A stretch of DNA of 64,000 nucleotides from JARRLC01 sp050290865 (GTDB lineage: Bacteria > Pseudomonadota > Alphaproteobacteria > Rhizobiales > Rhodomicrobiaceae). The translations under genes were made by a program, and so were the position numbers. The notes beneath the pieces were generated by a model that saw nothing but the letters and a program-made list of their open reading frames with translations, made no database searches and was not told where the DNA came from. The stretch covers positions 1 to 64,000 of the forward strand of contig JBNKIW010000008.1 of assembly GCA_050290865.1 (NCBI GenBank), in the 5' to 3' direction. Of the stretch, positions 9,322-17,583 are shown in pieces; position 1 is the first letter of the stretch, and each line of letters opens with the position of its first letter.

Positions 9322-9343
9322 GACGCAGGACGCTGCCTGCGTC
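9322..9343. terminator. Hairpin between convergent genes (candidate bidirectional terminator)
   Basis: A perfect 8-base inverted repeat, GACGCAGG and CCTGCGTC, with a 6-base loop sits between the ends of the histidine kinase and hsp20 genes. There is no T-run, so it is a weak intrinsic terminator or a 3' end stabiliser. Confidence 0.5.
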
Positions 9344-9362
9344 TCAGTTGGGAGCCGCCGGC

Positions 9363-9824
9363 CTACTGTGCCTCGCCTTCGATGGCGCGGCTGCCATTCG
9401 CCGAGTTCGTGGCGATCGGGATCGTCCGCGGCTTCATCGCCTCGGGGAGTTCACGCTTCAGATCCACATGCAGGAAGCCGTTCTCCAGCGTGGCGCTGGT
9501 TACCTCCACATGGTCCGCGAGCCGGAAGCGGCGCTCGAAATTGCGGGCCGCGATGCCGCGGTGCAGGTATTCACGGTTCTTCTCCTCCGCCTGCTTCTCG
9601 CCGTGCACCGTGAGCGTGCCTTCTTTCACCTCGATGCTGAGGTCATCCATGGAAAAACCGGCGACCGCCATGGTGATGCGGTACTCGTTCTCGCCCAGGC
9701 GCTCGATATTGTAGGGCGGGAAGCCGTTATCGCCGTCCATGGACGAGAGCTGATCCAGGATCGAGGCGAGATGGTCGAAACCGACGGTCGAACGATAGAG
9801 GGGGGTAAGGTCGAAGTGTCTCAT
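9363..9824 (-). CDS. Small heat shock protein Hsp20 (IbpA-like)
   Basis: Holding chaperone of 153 residues built on an alpha-crystallin domain. The IbpA-type opening of the domain is visible (FPPYNIERLGENEYRITMAV), followed by GFSMDDLSIEVKEGTLTVHG and the conserved FERRFRLADHVEV region. The start at 9824 is set by MRHFDLTPLYRSTVGFD, which is the typical N-terminus, and by a GGAGG seven bases upstream; longer upstream frames are not supported. No ROSE-type thermometer was identified with confidence in the short leader. Confidence 0.93.
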   Translation of the reverse strand: MRHFDLTPLYRSTVGFDHLASILDQLSSMDGDNGFPPYNIERLGENEYRITMAVAGFSMDDLSIEVKEGTLTVHGEKQAEEKNREYLHRGIAARNFERRFRLADHVEVTSATLENGFLHVDLKRELPEAMKPRTIPIATNSANGSRAIEGEAQ

Positions 9825-10039
9825 TCCATATCCTCCGAATGAAGCGACATGATCGAGCCCGCCGGAACGGCCGGGCTCCGTTTCAGAATTCGCACCCAAA
9901 CTTGGCGTGCTCTCAAAAAATATGGTGCCCGGCATGGTTTTCAAGACCTGTCGATTGCCGGGACAAATTTCGTCTGGCGCTTGTGATCGAAGCGGCCTTT
10001 GCCGTAAGGTGCCCAAACATCAGACTGGGATCCTTCGAC

Positions 10040-11014
10040 ATGCAACTGGTGGGTATAGCGCGCAATCCGGTGCCGAGCGGCGCCGTCGAAGGCGCCCTCG
10101 CAGGGCGCGAAGGTGTGCAGCTGCGCTACACGCTGTGGCCGCGTACGGCCGACAGGCGCCGCGGCACCGTCTGCCTGTTCGGCGGGCGCGGCGAGTTCAT
10201 CGAGAAGTATTTCGAGACCATCACCGATCTGCGGCGGCGCGGGTTTGCCGTGGCGGCTCTGGATTGGCGCGGCCAGGGCGGTTCGGAACGCCTGCTGCGC
10301 AATCCGGCGAAAAGCCATGTCGAGGATTTCGCCGATTACGACACCGACCTTCGCCTGTTCATGAACGAGATCGTCATGCCCGACTGTCCGGCGCCGTTCT
10401 ACGGCCTGGGGCACGGCATGGGGGCGCATATCCTGTTACGCTCGGCGGTGATGAGTTTGTGCTGGTTCGACCGGCTGGTACTGGTCGCGCCGATGATCGA
10501 CCGCCAGCCGGAGACGGCGAACGCGCCGGTCTGGCGCTTCTCGCTGGAGGCGCGCGTGCTCGCGGGGCTGGGGGATTTCTTCGTGCCCGGGGGCAGAAAG
10601 ACGCCGCGGGAAGCCGTCCCGTTCGGCAACGCCAGCCTGACCTCCGACAAGCTCCGTCACGAGCGTATCCGCGACGTGCTGCAGGCCGCGCCCGGTCTCG
10701 GCGCCGGCTCGCCAACCATCGGCTGGCTGCACGCGGCGGCCCGCTCCATCATGCAGGTCAACGCGCCGGCCTTTACCTTTGCGGTCAAGGTTCCGCTGCT
10801 CATCGTGGCGGCGGGCAGCGATACCGAAGTCTCGACGCGCGCCACCGAGGGCTTCGCCAAGCGGGCCAAATGCTGCCGCCACATCGTCATTCCGGGCGCG
10901 CGGCACGAAATCCTGCAGGAACGCGACGATCTGCGCGACCAGTTCTGGGCGGCGTTCGACGCCTATGTCCCCGGTTCCAACCGGACGATGAGCGAGGCGC
11001 AACTGGGGCTCTGA
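10040..11014 (+). CDS. Alpha/beta hydrolase, lysophospholipase-like (S33), nucleophile serine replaced by glycine
   Basis: Protein of 324 residues. The oxyanion and cap features of the monoacylglycerol lipase/lysophospholipase group are present (GGRGEFIEKYFETITDLRRRG, then ALDWRGQGGSERLLRN). The nucleophile elbow reads GLGHGMGAH, with Gly126 (GGC) where this group normally has Ser in GHSMG. The other triad residues appear intact: Asp261 in AAGSDTEVST and His289 in GARHEIL. An AGC to GGC change is a single transition, so this could be a recent inactivation, a pseudo-enzyme or a sequencing error. The start at MQLVGIARNP is chosen by family length; upstream extension to 9839 looks non-coding. 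Confidence 0.85.
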   Translation: MQLVGIARNPVPSGAVEGALAGREGVQLRYTLWPRTADRRRGTVCLFGGRGEFIEKYFETITDLRRRGFAVAALDWRGQGGSERLLRNPAKSHVEDFADYDTDLRLFMNEIVMPDCPAPFYGLGHGMGAHILLRSAVMSLCWFDRLVLVAPMIDRQPETANAPVWRFSLEARVLAGLGDFFVPGGRKTPREAVPFGNASLTSDKLRHERIRDVLQAAPGLGAGSPTIGWLHAAARSIMQVNAPAFTFAVKVPLLIVAAGSDTEVSTRATEGFAKRAKCCRHIVIPGARHEILQERDDLRDQFWAAFDAYVPGSNRTMSEAQLGL

Positions 11015-11070
11015 CCCGCAGGCCCGCTCCCGTGGCTCGCGCCAGCCGGCGGCCTCCACCTTCTGTGCGG

Positions 11071-11111
11071 TTAATTCGATTTTGAACAATTACTTTATGC
11101 GTGCCGATACC
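11071..11111 (+). promoter_or_regulatory. Possible promoter of the exopolysaccharide operon
   Basis: The 153-base gap before the BcsB-like gene contains an AT-rich island in GC-rich DNA. TTGAAC at 11082-11087 and GATACC at 11106-11111 are 18 bases apart and could be -35 and -10 boxes. The overlapping TTAA-N7-TTGA at 11071-11085 differs by one base from the CtrA consensus TTAA-N7-TTAA. Both readings are weak. Confidence 0.25.
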
Positions 11112-11167
11112 ATTGCTGCCTAAGCTGTGCGGCGGGAAGGTAACCTCTCGCTGAACGGCGGTCGCAC

Positions 11168-13255
11168 ATGATTTTCTCGAGTTCTCGGTCTCATGGCGGG
11201 ATGCGCCTGCGCGTGTCGCGCATGTGCGCGTGGCGTAAGTCGTGGACTTCGGACATCGTCCGCGGCGGGCAGCTGCTGGTCGCGCTCATCTTTCTCGCCG
11301 GTATGGGCGCGGCGCTGGCGAATGGCTCCGCGGCGGCGAAGGACGCGGCCAAGCGCAAGGCGGAGGTGGGGCAGGAGGCGCCCAAGCGCGAGGCGGAGGC
11401 GGCGGACGAAGCGCTCAAGCGCAATGTAGCGATTACCGAACTCGGCTTCACCAAAGGCCTCGAATTCACGAGCTTCGGCGGACAGCGCGATCTCTTCTTC
11501 CCGGTGCCGCGCACCGGTTTGCGGGCGGCGGTTCTGCGGCTGAAGCTCGACGCGGGTGCGGCGGTCGCCGGACGGCGCCACCTTCAGATTTCCGCGGGCG
11601 AGCGTATTCTGCAGTCAGTCCCGCTCGAGGGCCGTGCAACCGAGCAAACGATCCAGCAGCCGCTCGATCCGCAACTGGCCAAGGATGGTTTCCTCCGGGT
11701 GACGCTGCGCTATTCGGGCGCCTTCACGCAGGATCGCTGCGTCGATGAGCGCGTCGCCGGGGATTTCGTCAACATACTGCCCGAGACCGAGTTGCAGATG
11801 GAACTCGAGCCGCAGGCTTATGCCGAGGTTCGCTCGGTCGCGGCGCTGATGCCGCGCAAGGTGCGCATCATTCTGCCCGATCGCGCGCTGACGGCGGACG
11901 AGGCCGCTTCCGCCGTGCGCGTCGCCTCGGTGCTGAAACGGCAGGGTGCTTCGATCGCCGTCGAACCCGCTGCGGCGTTGGCAGAGGGGAGCAGCAAGCT
12001 CTGGTCTCGCGGCACGATCCTTGTCGGGCAGCCTCTGGATTTCTTCGACAACCTCCCCGAGGGCACCGCCATCAACGGCATCGCGGTTGCCTCGACGGCG
12101 GCCGGTCCCGCGCTTCTGATCACCGGTCAGGATCCCGGCCCCGCCATCGCGCTGCTCGGCACCCGCTGGAAAGTGCTGGCCGACGGGCGGACGCTGAACG
12201 TATCGGAGGTGGAACGGGCGGGCGGGCCGCACGCGAGCATCAGCCTGAATGACCTCGGCGCCAGCCTGCAGAGCGCCGACCTCGTGGATCAGACGCGCTT
12301 CGACGTCACCTTTTCCGCCGAGCGCCTGCCGCCGGGGCATCGCGCCACCGCCATCCAGGCCGATCTGGCGATCGGCGTCGCCCCCAACCTGGCGAATGCG
12401 ACCATCTCGGTCTTCCTCAATGGCAGGCTCCTCGGCAGCCGCACGTCACCCGGTGCCGTGCCAGCGACACTGACAGTGTCCGTGCCGGAGGGGCTCATCG
12501 GGCGGGACAACATCCTGAGCGTGCGCGTACAGCGCCAGCCACACAAGGGCGATTGCATGAACCGGCCTCAGGGCTATCCGGTGCAGTTGCTGCCGTCGAG
12601 CGCGCTCCTGCTGGCGCCGTCGAGCGGGCCCCCCGCCAATTTCTACGCGCTCGGTTCGGCCTTCGTTGATGGCACCAGGGTCTATCTGCCGCAGGACACC
12701 GCGAAAGCACGCGAAGCGCTCGGCCTGCTTGCCGCCACCGCGGCAGACCTGCTGCCGGAAATGGCGCCTGTGACCGTCCGGTTCGGCGCTCCCGGCGCCC
12801 CGCCCGACGTTCCCTTCATCGCCGTTCTGCAGGAACAGCCGCCCGGGACCAAACCGCCTCTGCGCTTCGATCAGGGGAGGCTGAGCATCGACCGTGAGGA
12901 CGGCAAAGCGCTCGTCAGGATGAGCGAGACGAAGGCGCCCACGGTCGCGCAGATCGTTCACAGCGATTCCACGGTCGGCCTGTGGCTGCGCCCCGCCGAC
13001 GCCATGCCCGCGGGCGTGCAGCAGCCGGTGAGGCTCGATCGCGGCGATGTCGCGGTCATCGAGCCTGAGGGGATAACGCTCGCCTTCTCCGCCGGGCGCG
13101 ATCAGGTCGTGTCCATCGCCTATCACGACGTCCGGAGCTGGGCCGATCTCGCGTGGGAATACCGCCCGTGGATCGTCGCTATGTTCTGGCTCGCGATGAC
13201 CATTCTGTTCATCAGCGTGCTGTCGGCCATCTACCGCCGCCGGAGAAAGGGATGA
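11168..13255 (+). CDS. BcsB-like periplasmic/membrane subunit of a polysaccharide synthase
   Basis: Protein of 695 residues resembling the cellulose synthase regulatory subunit BcsB. After a basic N-terminus and signal-type helix (about 34-52), there are repeated carbohydrate-binding and flavodoxin-like modules (for example RLKLDAGAAVAGRRHLQI and, later, ISVFLNGRLLGSRTSPG), a Cys-bearing loop (KGDCMNRPQGYPVQL), and a single C-terminal membrane helix (about 663-685, AMFWLAMTILFISVLSAIY) ending in a basic tail. In cellulose synthase that helix clamps the catalytic subunit and guides the nascent glucan. It ends four bases before the GT2 gene, so the pair is the likely synthase core. The start is an ATG; a later in-frame ATG at 11222 is possible. 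Confidence 0.8.
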   Translation: MIFSSSRSHGGMRLRVSRMCAWRKSWTSDIVRGGQLLVALIFLAGMGAALANGSAAAKDAAKRKAEVGQEAPKREAEAADEALKRNVAITELGFTKGLEFTSFGGQRDLFFPVPRTGLRAAVLRLKLDAGAAVAGRRHLQISAGERILQSVPLEGRATEQTIQQPLDPQLAKDGFLRVTLRYSGAFTQDRCVDERVAGDFVNILPETELQMELEPQAYAEVRSVAALMPRKVRIILPDRALTADEAASAVRVASVLKRQGASIAVEPAAALAEGSSKLWSRGTILVGQPLDFFDNLPEGTAINGIAVASTAAGPALLITGQDPGPAIALLGTRWKVLADGRTLNVSEVERAGGPHASISLNDLGASLQSADLVDQTRFDVTFSAERLPPGHRATAIQADLAIGVAPNLANATISVFLNGRLLGSRTSPGAVPATLTVSVPEGLIGRDNILSVRVQRQPHKGDCMNRPQGYPVQLLPSSALLLAPSSGPPANFYALGSAFVDGTRVYLPQDTAKAREALGLLAATAADLLPEMAPVTVRFGAPGAPPDVPFIAVLQEQPPGTKPPLRFDQGRLSIDREDGKALVRMSETKAPTVAQIVHSDSTVGLWLRPADAMPAGVQQPVRLDRGDVAVIEPEGITLAFSAGRDQVVSIAYHDVRSWADLAWEYRPWIVAMFWLAMTILFISVLSAIYRRRRKG

Positions 13256-13259
13256 CGCC

Positions 13260-15146
13260 ATGGTATTGAGCGTGAGCGATCTGGCCATCGGCGACCTTCT
13301 GGTCGAGCGCCGTCTGCTCACCCTCCCCCAGCTTGACGATGCGGTAGAGAAGGCGGAGCAGTGGAACGTGCGCCTCGGCGACGTCCTCCTGTCGCAGCGC
13401 TGGTTTGCGCCCCTGCAATTCTACCGCACGCTTGCGCGGCATTTCGGCATCGCCTTCGTCGATCTGACGACAGATCCGCCCGATGAGAGCCTGCTCGATC
13501 CTCTCGACGAAGATATCTATGCCAAGCGCCTCACCATGCCATGGCAGCAGGAAAAGGGACGGCTCAAGGTCGTCACCGCCGATCCCGGTCCGGCGACGGT
13601 CACCTACGTCCGCAAGCAGTGGGGCAGTCAGGTCGATCTGGTGGTGACGTCGAAGTTCGACATCCTCTGGACTTTGCAGCGCGTGTTCCGTGAGCAGCAG
13701 TCGCATCGCGCGGTGTATTCACTCGCCGAGACCGATCCGGAGATGTCCGCCCAGCGGGTCATCGTACCCGGCCAGATCATCGGCGCTTACATCCTCCTGA
13801 GCGCCTTCGCGGGCGGCATCGCCTTCGCCCCCATTGCGACGCTCATCGGCGTCAACATCATGATGACGCTGTTCTATCTCGGCAATTTCATATTCAAGGG
13901 CTGGCTGGCGTGGACGGGCGGGAACCGGCAGGTGCGCTTCAGCCTCGCGCACGCCATCGAGGCGCGTCTTCTGCGCGACGAGGAACTGCCACTCTATACA
14001 ATCCTCGTGCCCATGTTCCGCGAACCGGAATCGCTGCCGATCCTGGCGAACGCGCTGCGCAATCTCGACTATCCGCTGGCCAAGCTCGACATCAAGATCG
14101 TGCTCGAAGAAGGCGACCACGAGACCATCGACGCGGCGAAATCGCTCGGTCTGGAGGGCATTTTCGAGATCATCCGCGTGCCCGCGTCTCAGCCGCAGAC
14201 CAAGCCCAAGGCCTGCAACTACGCCCTGCAATTCGCGCGCGGCGAGCTTCTCGTCATTTTCGATGCCGAGGACAAGCCGGAGCCGGACCAGCTCCGCAAG
14301 GTCGTCGCCGCCTTTCGCCGCTCCAGCCCGAACACCGCCTGCGTCCAGTGCCAGCTCAACTACTATAACGCGCGCGAGAACTGGCTGACGCGCATGTTCA
14401 CGCTCGACTACACGCTGTGGTTCGACCTGATGCTGCCCGGCCTCGAACAGCTCGGCGTGCCGATCCCGCTCGGCGGCACCTCGAACCATTTCAAGATCGA
14501 CGTGCTGCGCGAACTGCATGCCTGGGATCCGTTCAACGTCACCGAGGACGCCGATCTCGGTATCCGCCTGACCCAGAAGGGCTACCGGGTGGCGGTCATC
14601 GACTCCACCACCTACGAGGAGGCGAACTGCGCGGCGGGCAACTGGATCCGGCAGCGCTCGCGCTGGCTCAAGGGGTATATGCAGACCTTTCTCGTGCATA
14701 CCCGGAAGCCGCTGCAATTCATGCGGATGACGGGGCCGCTCGGTGTGATCGGCTTCATATTCTTCATCGGCGGGACCATCCTGGCGGCGCTGCTCAATCC
14801 CGTTTTCTGGACGATCTTCTTCGCCTGGCTGGTCTTCAACGTCACCGGCTCGGATATTCTCTTTCCTCCGATCATCCTTTATCTGGCGCTGTTCAATCTG
14901 CTGGCGGGTAACGCTCTGTTCATTTACCTCGCAATGATCGCGCCATTCCGCCGCGGCTGGCTCGACCTCGCGCCCTACGGGCTGACGGTGTTCGGCTACT
15001 GGGTGCTGACATCGATCGCCGGCTACAAGGGCCTCGCGCAACTGGTTTCGAAGCCGTTCTACTGGGAAAAAACGCAGCACGGCATTTCCAAATTCGCCGC
15101 CGTCGAACTTGAGAAGGCCAAAGCCGCGGCGGAGGCCTCAAGATGA
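13260..15146 (+). CDS. Processive glycosyltransferase family 2 with N-terminal MshEN (GSPII_E_N) domain
   Basis: Membrane synthase of 628 residues. Residues 1-145 match the MshEN type: motif one around 10-33 (AIGDLLVERRLLTLPQLDDA) and motif two around 38-61 (RLGDVLLSQRWFAPLQFYRT). MshEN domains are a known c-di-GMP-binding fold. Two helices (about 165-205) lead into a complete GT2 domain: DAED at 335-338, TED at 428-430 and QRSRW at 465-469, then four or five C-terminal helices. There is no PilZ domain, so the MshEN domain may take the regulatory role PilZ plays in BcsA; that is inference. The stop overlaps the next start (ATGA). The polymer is unknown. Confidence 0.88.
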   Translation: MVLSVSDLAIGDLLVERRLLTLPQLDDAVEKAEQWNVRLGDVLLSQRWFAPLQFYRTLARHFGIAFVDLTTDPPDESLLDPLDEDIYAKRLTMPWQQEKGRLKVVTADPGPATVTYVRKQWGSQVDLVVTSKFDILWTLQRVFREQQSHRAVYSLAETDPEMSAQRVIVPGQIIGAYILLSAFAGGIAFAPIATLIGVNIMMTLFYLGNFIFKGWLAWTGGNRQVRFSLAHAIEARLLRDEELPLYTILVPMFREPESLPILANALRNLDYPLAKLDIKIVLEEGDHETIDAAKSLGLEGIFEIIRVPASQPQTKPKACNYALQFARGELLVIFDAEDKPEPDQLRKVVAAFRRSSPNTACVQCQLNYYNARENWLTRMFTLDYTLWFDLMLPGLEQLGVPIPLGGTSNHFKIDVLRELHAWDPFNVTEDADLGIRLTQKGYRVAVIDSTTYEEANCAAGNWIRQRSRWLKGYMQTFLVHTRKPLQFMRMTGPLGVIGFIFFIGGTILAALLNPVFWTIFFAWLVFNVTGSDILFPPIILYLALFNLLAGNALFIYLAMIAPFRRGWLDLAPYGLTVFGYWVLTSIAGYKGLAQLVSKPFYWEKTQHGISKFAAVELEKAKAAAEASR

Positions 15147-16588
15147 CGCGCGCGCTGTACTTCATCGCCGTCTGGTGCGGCTACTTCGCCCTTGCGCTCG
15201 CCGCGATCGCGGTTGCGCAGAGCCTCAATCTTCTGGATGACAGTCTGCTCGATCTGTCGGGGCAGGCGATCATGATTGCCGAGCGCCGCGGCACCGTGGC
15301 GGATGTGGTGACCGCCTATCCGCCGCTCCCGCTGGTGTTGTCGATTCCGTTTGCCTATCTCGCAATCCCCGGCGTGTTTCCGGCGGCGCTGGCCACCGCA
15401 TTCGTGGCCGCGACTTTCGCCACCGCGCTGTTCCGCAGCCTGCGCTCGCGGCGCTTCTCCTGGTGGGCGGCGCAGGTGGCGGTGCTGTGCGTGGTGGCCA
15501 GTCCGCTCATGTTGCAGGCACTGATCGCGGGACCCGGCGCGATGCTTCTGGTCCTGGCCATGTTGATGCTGGCGCTGGGGCTGTTCGGCCTGGCGGAGAA
15601 AGGCGCTGCGCCCGACGTGATGCTCACCGGCTTCGCACTCCTGCTCATGGCGTTCGTCCATCCCTTCGGCATGATCCTGGCGGCGGCCTGCCTTCCGGCG
15701 CTGGCGGTGGCGGCCCCCCCCGCCGCTCTCATGCGCGCGCCCGCCAGCCTGTTTCTGGTGCTGGCGTTTCCGCTGGGCTTCGCGATCCTTGCCTTCGGCT
15801 ATGTCCGCTGGCTGTTTGGTGCCGATCCCTTCGGGTTCATCGCTACCGCCGGAAGCCCCGCCTTTGGTACCGCAGGCGGCGGAGCGAACCTGGCAACGGC
15901 GTGCCTGCGGGCCTTCCTCGCCGTGATCCTCGCAGCGCCGGTCATCACCGCGTTCTTTGTCTGGACGCGTACGCGCAGGCCGACGGTCATCGCCGGGGTG
16001 GCGCTCGCGGGCATCATCGTCGGTGCGGTGTTCCTGCAGATAGCCTTTGGCGGGGAACGCGATCAGGTGCTCATCCTTGCGGCCTGTCTGCCGGTTGCCG
16101 CTGTCTGTGCGATGCAGGCTCCGCGAACCCAGGTGTATGAACTCTATATCTGCATTCTGCTCGTGGCGGGCATCGCCGGCGGCGGGGTCGCGGTGTCGGC
16201 TTATGCCGCTACGGGCAATGCGCCGCAGAACGCGGCCGCGCGCGCGGCTGCCAGGACCGAGACGCTGCAGTTCGGCGAAATCCTGCGGCACGCCGAAGGG
16301 CTCCTCATCGACACCAGCGCCCATCCCGAGTTCGTCGCCGCCCGCGGGACCGCCAAGGGCCTCGTCGTGCCGGGCGAACCCGATTTCGAGCTTCAGCTCA
16401 AGACACGCCAGCTCACAAGCCCGTTCATTGCCGTCTGCCGCAGCGGTGTCACGCATACGCCGGACCGGCTGAACGTCACCTTTCCAAATATCTATGACAG
16501 CGGAGCCCCCGGTTATCGCCTCGTCTACGGCCAGGACGGGTGGCGGGTCTATGCTCGTCTCACGCCCGAAAGGACGCCAGGTTCATGA
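15143..16588 (+). CDS. Polytopic inner-membrane protein of the exopolysaccharide operon
   Basis: Protein of 481 residues with about ten hydrophobic segments between residues 5 and 370 and a C-terminal soluble part of about 110 residues. The overall shape resembles GT-C type or polymer-export membrane proteins, but no catalytic signature could be identified. The tail contains ETLQFGEILRHAEGLLIDT and DGWRVYARL and would probably face the periplasm. Both ends overlap the neighbouring genes by four bases (ATGA), so its synthesis is coupled to the GT2 and the response regulator. Function unknown; assembly or export of the polymer is the contextual guess. Confidence 0.7.
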   Translation: MTRALYFIAVWCGYFALALAAIAVAQSLNLLDDSLLDLSGQAIMIAERRGTVADVVTAYPPLPLVLSIPFAYLAIPGVFPAALATAFVAATFATALFRSLRSRRFSWWAAQVAVLCVVASPLMLQALIAGPGAMLLVLAMLMLALGLFGLAEKGAAPDVMLTGFALLLMAFVHPFGMILAAACLPALAVAAPPAALMRAPASLFLVLAFPLGFAILAFGYVRWLFGADPFGFIATAGSPAFGTAGGGANLATACLRAFLAVILAAPVITAFFVWTRTRRPTVIAGVALAGIIVGAVFLQIAFGGERDQVLILAACLPVAAVCAMQAPRTQVYELYICILLVAGIAGGGVAVSAYAATGNAPQNAAARAAARTETLQFGEILRHAEGLLIDTSAHPEFVAARGTAKGLVVPGEPDFELQLKTRQLTSPFIAVCRSGVTHTPDRLNVTFPNIYDSGAPGYRLVYGQDGWRVYARLTPERTPGS

Positions 16589-17583
16589 GTGAGACACACA
16601 TCTTCGCCGTCGATGACTCCAATATCGCCAGGGCCCTCATGCAGGAGGTGCTCTCATCGGGCGGCTATGCCGACGTGCATTTCGCAGCGTCGGGGACGGA
16701 TGCCCTGGCCCAGCTTGGTATCGAGCCGCTGTCGAAGGCGGCGGCCGTGCCCGACCCCGACGCCATCCTTCTGGATGTCGTCATGCCCGGCATCGACGGC
16801 ATCGAAACCTGCGCCCGCATCCGCGCCGATTCACGCTACCAATACGTTCCCATTCTCATGGTGACGTCGGAGAGCGAGGTCGATGCGCTGGCCCAGGCCT
16901 TCGTCGCCGGTGCCAACGACTATGTCCGCAAGCCGTTCGATTCCGTTGAACTGCTGGCGCGCCTGCGCAACGCGCTCAAGCTGAAGGGCGAGATCGACCG
17001 CCGCCGCGCCCGCGAGCGCGAGCTTCTCGCCGCGACCAGGGACATCAAGGTGCGCACCGTACATGGCGTCTGTGCGTTCGACGCGCTGACCCTGCTGCCG
17101 GGCCGCGGACTGATCGAGACTCTGGTCGGCAGCCTGCCCGCCGAGGGGATCGAGGCGCTCGGCGTACTGGCCGTGCAGATCGACAACCTGCAGGAATTCC
17201 GCGCCGCCCACGGCGAGGCGGCGGAGGCCCAGCTTCTCGCCCGTGTCGCGGCGAGCCTCTCCACGCTGCCGAGCCGCCTCGGCGACCTGCTGGCGCGCTA
17301 TGAGGGCGGGACGTTCGTCGCCATCCTGCATCCCGTGAGCGTCGAGGAACTCGGGCGGCGTGCCGAAGCCGCGCGTCAGGCGGTTCAGGCGCTCGGCATT
17401 CCGATTCGCGGCCGCAAGGGCAGTTTCGTGACCGTCAGCGTTGGCGCCACTCACGGGAATACCATCAGCAACCGCGATCCGCGCACGCTGTTTGCCAGCG
17501 CGGTGGCCGCGATGGAGCAGGCCATGCGCGACGGGGGTAATCGCGTTTCGTCTACGTCAACTTTGAGCTGGGGCGTTTCATGA
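16585..17583 (+). CDS. Response regulator with degenerate GGDEF domain and intact I-site (putative c-di-GMP receptor)
   Basis: Protein of 332 residues. An N-terminal receiver domain has acceptor Asp64 (AILLDVVMPGID) and the conserved lysine in NDYVRKPFDS. After a helical linker comes a GGDEF fold (about 160-325, FDALTLLPGRGLIETLV). The signature loop reads RYEGGTF (238-244) instead of RYGGDEF, so diguanylate cyclase activity is unlikely. However, R231-L-G-D234 followed by five residues and then the loop is exactly the spacing of the c-di-GMP inhibitory site (RxxD-x5-GGDEF). Such proteins, for example PopA, are known receptors. The start is the ATG overlapping the previous stop. Likely role: phosphorylation- and c-di-GMP-dependent control of the synthase. 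Confidence 0.85.
   Translation: MSETHIFAVDDSNIARALMQEVLSSGGYADVHFAASGTDALAQLGIEPLSKAAAVPDPDAILLDVVMPGIDGIETCARIRADSRYQYVPILMVTSESEVDALAQAFVAGANDYVRKPFDSVELLARLRNALKLKGEIDRRRARERELLAATRDIKVRTVHGVCAFDALTLLPGRGLIETLVGSLPAEGIEALGVLAVQIDNLQEFRAAHGEAAEAQLLARVAASLSTLPSRLGDLLARYEGGTFVAILHPVSVEELGRRAEAARQAVQALGIPIRGRKGSFVTVSVGATHGNTISNRDPRTLFASAVAAMEQAMRDGGNRVSSTSTLSWGVS

Noticed and set aside
13719..15080. Minus-strand frame of about 450 codons across the operon GT2
   Set aside because: Translation is Arg/Glu/Gln-rich without domain features and is antisense to a GT2 with all catalytic motifs.
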